DNA of 5,795 nt, taken from the NCBI GenBank assembly GCA_030691225.1, contig JAUYES010000753.1:1-5795 (forward strand). Direction: 5' to 3'. The notes beneath the pieces are model-generated. The model saw nothing but the letters and a program-made list of their open reading frames with translations. It did no database searches and was not told the DNA's origin. How positions within the stretch are numbered: the first letter of the stretch is position 1; the number at the start of each line of letters is the position of its first letter. The DNA is from Holophaga sp. (GTDB lineage: Bacteria > Acidobacteriota > Holophagae > Holophagales > Holophagaceae). The position numbers were made by a program, and so were the translations under genes. Positions 4,633-5,795 of this stretch are shown one piece after another.

Positions 4633-5601
4633 GGCCCCCGCCAACCCATCATGCAGGGCCTTCATCTCTTCGGGCTGCCACTGGGCCTTCGGTTTGCGGA
4701 CGAAGCTGGTTTTGTCTTTGCGGTTATCGAAGCGGGCGGCGGGGAGGTAGTAGGTCTTGGTTTCGTATTTATCGCCGACTTCTACGATGCGCTCCACCTT
4801 GACGGTGTCGGGCTTGTCGGACTGCTCGATGAGCCAGGCCATGTCGTCGGTGCCGTAGTGGGCGAGCATCACTTCCATGGGCACGCTGTGGTTCAGGATG
4901 CTGCCCTGGGCGTTAGGCAAACCGCGTTCGATATTCTTGCGACGGCTTTCGGCGGGATCGACCCACACATAGAGGATGCTGGCGCGCTCAAGAATTTGGG
5001 GGCTTAACTGCTGGAAAGCGCTCCAGTAGCCATGGGGCGGGCAGATGGGAAAGGCGCTGCCGTTGGGCCCACCGCGGGCGCATTCGATCACGATGGTTTT
5101 GCCGGTGCGATCCTGGCTGCAGGTGGCGTTCAGCACGTCGAGTTCGTGACGGGCTTCAGCTTCAATGGCTTCGGCCACCTTGGCGCGGATGCCGTAGGGG
5201 ATTTCAGCCATGGGCTCGCTGAGGCCGACTTTGGCGCGGGCGGAGTCCAGGCGATCCATGATGGCCTGTCCGGCGCTGGTGGGGTTGAAGGTGCGACGAT
5301 TGATCAGGTTTTCGTAGTCCTCATTGAGCAGCTCGATGAGCACGGCCCAGGTCCAATCATCCTGAAAGGGCCGGGTGGGGCCCTGGTAGAAGGCGCGCTT
5401 CCAGCCGTTGGCGACCATTTCTTCGTCGATGCGATGCATCAGGTGCACGTAGGGATAGTCATCCAGCTGCACAGTGGGGCCCATGGCCATCTCTTGCACG
5501 CACTGCTCAGGCGTAAGGCTGGACATAAAGGTGCGGGTTTCCGATTTGCCCGAGGCGGGCAAGGAAAAGAGCAAAACGGTATCGAGGGTTTGGTTGTTCA
5601 T
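4597..5601 (-). CDS. Orphan P-loop NTPase, kinase-like, unknown substrate
   Basis: From the ATG at 5601 the protein is 334 residues. The N-terminus carries a Walker A-like loop, SLPASGKSE (13-21), where Ser replaces the usual first Gly. Next comes LDDY (46-49), a possible catalytic or magnesium-binding acidic pair, then a hydrophobic strand ending in acid, TIVIECARGG (169-178), and LYVWVDPAESRRKNIERG (210-227). The last resembles the strand and Arg-rich lid of nucleoside-monophosphate and shikimate-type kinases. These suggest phosphotransfer on a small or macromolecular substrate, but I do not recognise the family and propose no reaction. The C-terminal third (about 265-334) is charged, with a KVERIVEVGDKYETKTYYLP beta segment. 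No membrane segment or signal peptide is visible. A longer frame reaches 5694, but GGAG 8 nt before 5601 and the P-loop at the usual distance favour the shorter form; ATG 5637 is an alternative. It has no co-directional neighbour in the window. Confidence 0.78.
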   Translation of the reverse strand: MNNQTLDTVLLFSLPASGKSETRTFMSSLTPEQCVQEMAMGPTVQLDDYPYVHLMHRIDEEMVANGWKRAFYQGPTRPFQDDWTWAVLIELLNEDYENLINRRTFNPTSAGQAIMDRLDSARAKVGLSEPMAEIPYGIRAKVAEAIEAEARHELDVLNATCSQDRTGKTIVIECARGGPNGSAFPICPPHGYWSAFQQLSPQILERASILYVWVDPAESRRKNIERGLPNAQGSILNHSVPMEVMLAHYGTDDMAWLIEQSDKPDTVKVERIVEVGDKYETKTYYLPAARFDNRKDKTSFVRKPKAQWQPEEMKALHDGLAGALQTVRKVKNSL

Positions 5602-5609
5602 CGAGGATT

Positions 5610-5613
5610 CTCC
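5610..5613 (-). promoter_or_regulatory. Ribosome binding site (GGAG) choosing the P-loop gene start
   Basis: Read on the - strand, GGAG lies 8 nt before the ATG at 5601. Neither of the upstream in-frame ATGs, at 5637 and 5694, has a comparable site, which is why the start at 5601 was chosen. Confidence 0.6.
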
Positions 5614-5656
5614 ATTTGCGACGCTCCAGATTGCCATGGGTGGGCGAAGAGTAGCG

Positions 5657-5670
5657 GTAAAATATTTTAC
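5657..5670. promoter_or_regulatory. Perfect 14-bp AT palindrome in a divergent promoter region
   Basis: GTAAAATATTTTAC is fully palindromic and lies between the divergent starts at 5601 and 5754. It contains TAAAAT on both strands, so it could be a -10 element for the P-loop gene (- strand, 5664-5669), a repressor site, or both. No clear -35 at the usual distance was found. Confidence 0.45.
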
Positions 5671-5684
5671 TTCACTAGAAAAAA

Positions 5685-5690
5685 TACAAT
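5685..5690 (+). promoter_or_regulatory. Candidate -10 box (TACAAT) for the rightmost gene
   Basis: TACAAT differs from the consensus by one base and lies about 64 nt before the ATG at 5754. The expected -35 position falls in the neighbouring palindrome and is poor (ATATTT-like), so this is only a candidate. Confidence 0.3.
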
Positions 5691-5753
5691 GCATTTTGTT
5701 TTTTCCGACCGTCGCCGTCTCCTCCCTGGTTCCCGCTACGCTGGTAAGTTCCG

Positions 5754-5795
5754 ATGCGTGACCGTGAACTCGTCCAACGCGTGAAAGACGCGACT
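5754..5795 (+). CDS. 5' end of a gene running off the window, possibly DNA primase
   Basis: An ATG at 5754 opens a frame of 14 codons to the right edge, MRDRELVQRVKDAT, preceded by a weak purine run (GGTAAG, 5743-5748). It is divergent from the P-loop gene. Primase (DnaG) proteins begin with a short helix of the form I..V....DIV.VI leading to the zinc domain, and the visible residues would fit the helix before that DI. Fourteen residues cannot establish this; another protein with an N-terminal charged helix is equally allowed. The call as a gene start rests on the clean codon usage and the promoter-like spacer before it. Confidence 0.45.
   Translation, partial: MRDRELVQRVKDAT

Noticed and set aside
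5602..5694. Longer N-terminus for the P-loop protein
   Set aside because: The extension runs through the AT-rich palindromic spacer, and a GGAG site favours the ATG at 5601.
5032..5784. 250-codon open frame on the + strand
   Set aside because: It mirrors the P-loop gene on the opposite strand, and its Gly/Ala/Val/His-rich translation is typical of an antisense shadow.

Overview
The window is ordinary-looking bacterial chromosomal DNA: GC-rich, densely packed coding sequence broken by three short AT-richer spacers. No gene here fixes the taxonomy. The Shine-Dalgarno sites, a predicted secreted NTF2-like protein and the REP-like hairpin would fit a Gram-negative environmental bacterium. An Acidobacteriota (Holophagae-type) origin is only a guess.

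Left block (1-3289, + strand) is a compact operon. It holds the 3' end of an unidentified gene, a thiD-type hydroxymethylpyrimidine (phosphate) kinase, an unrecognised 396-residue protein that starts inside the thiD stop codon and ends in a sliding-clamp-binding-like peptide (QMSLF), and a complete M24-family metallopeptidase 2 nt further on. The tight spacing argues for co-transcription, but no shared pathway is obvious.

Middle block (3286-4517). A small predicted secreted NTF2/lumazine-binding-like protein lies on the - strand, its stop codon interlocked with the peptidase stop at one CTAG. Its upstream region is shared with a divergent + strand type II toxin-antitoxin pair, a ribbon-helix-helix antitoxin overlapping a ParE/RelE-superfamily toxin by 7 nt. 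The shared AT-rich spacer carries two stacked palindromes. One has 9-bp arms and looks like the autoregulatory operator of the antitoxin; the other contains TATAAT on both strands.

Right block (4518-5795). The toxin gene converges on a 334-residue P-loop NTPase of kinase-like character on the - strand. Between them is a 50-bp near-perfect hairpin built from the ATCCGTGTGATC-type motif, which looks like a REP/MITE-type repeat. Upstream of the P-loop gene is a divergent promoter region with a perfect 14-bp palindrome, followed by the first 14 codons of a + strand gene whose N-terminus is compatible with, but does not prove, DnaG primase.

No rRNA, tRNA, CRISPR array, insertion sequence or complete novel system is visible. 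The most interesting items are the clamp-motif protein, the orphan P-loop protein, the shared TA operator region and the hairpin repeat.
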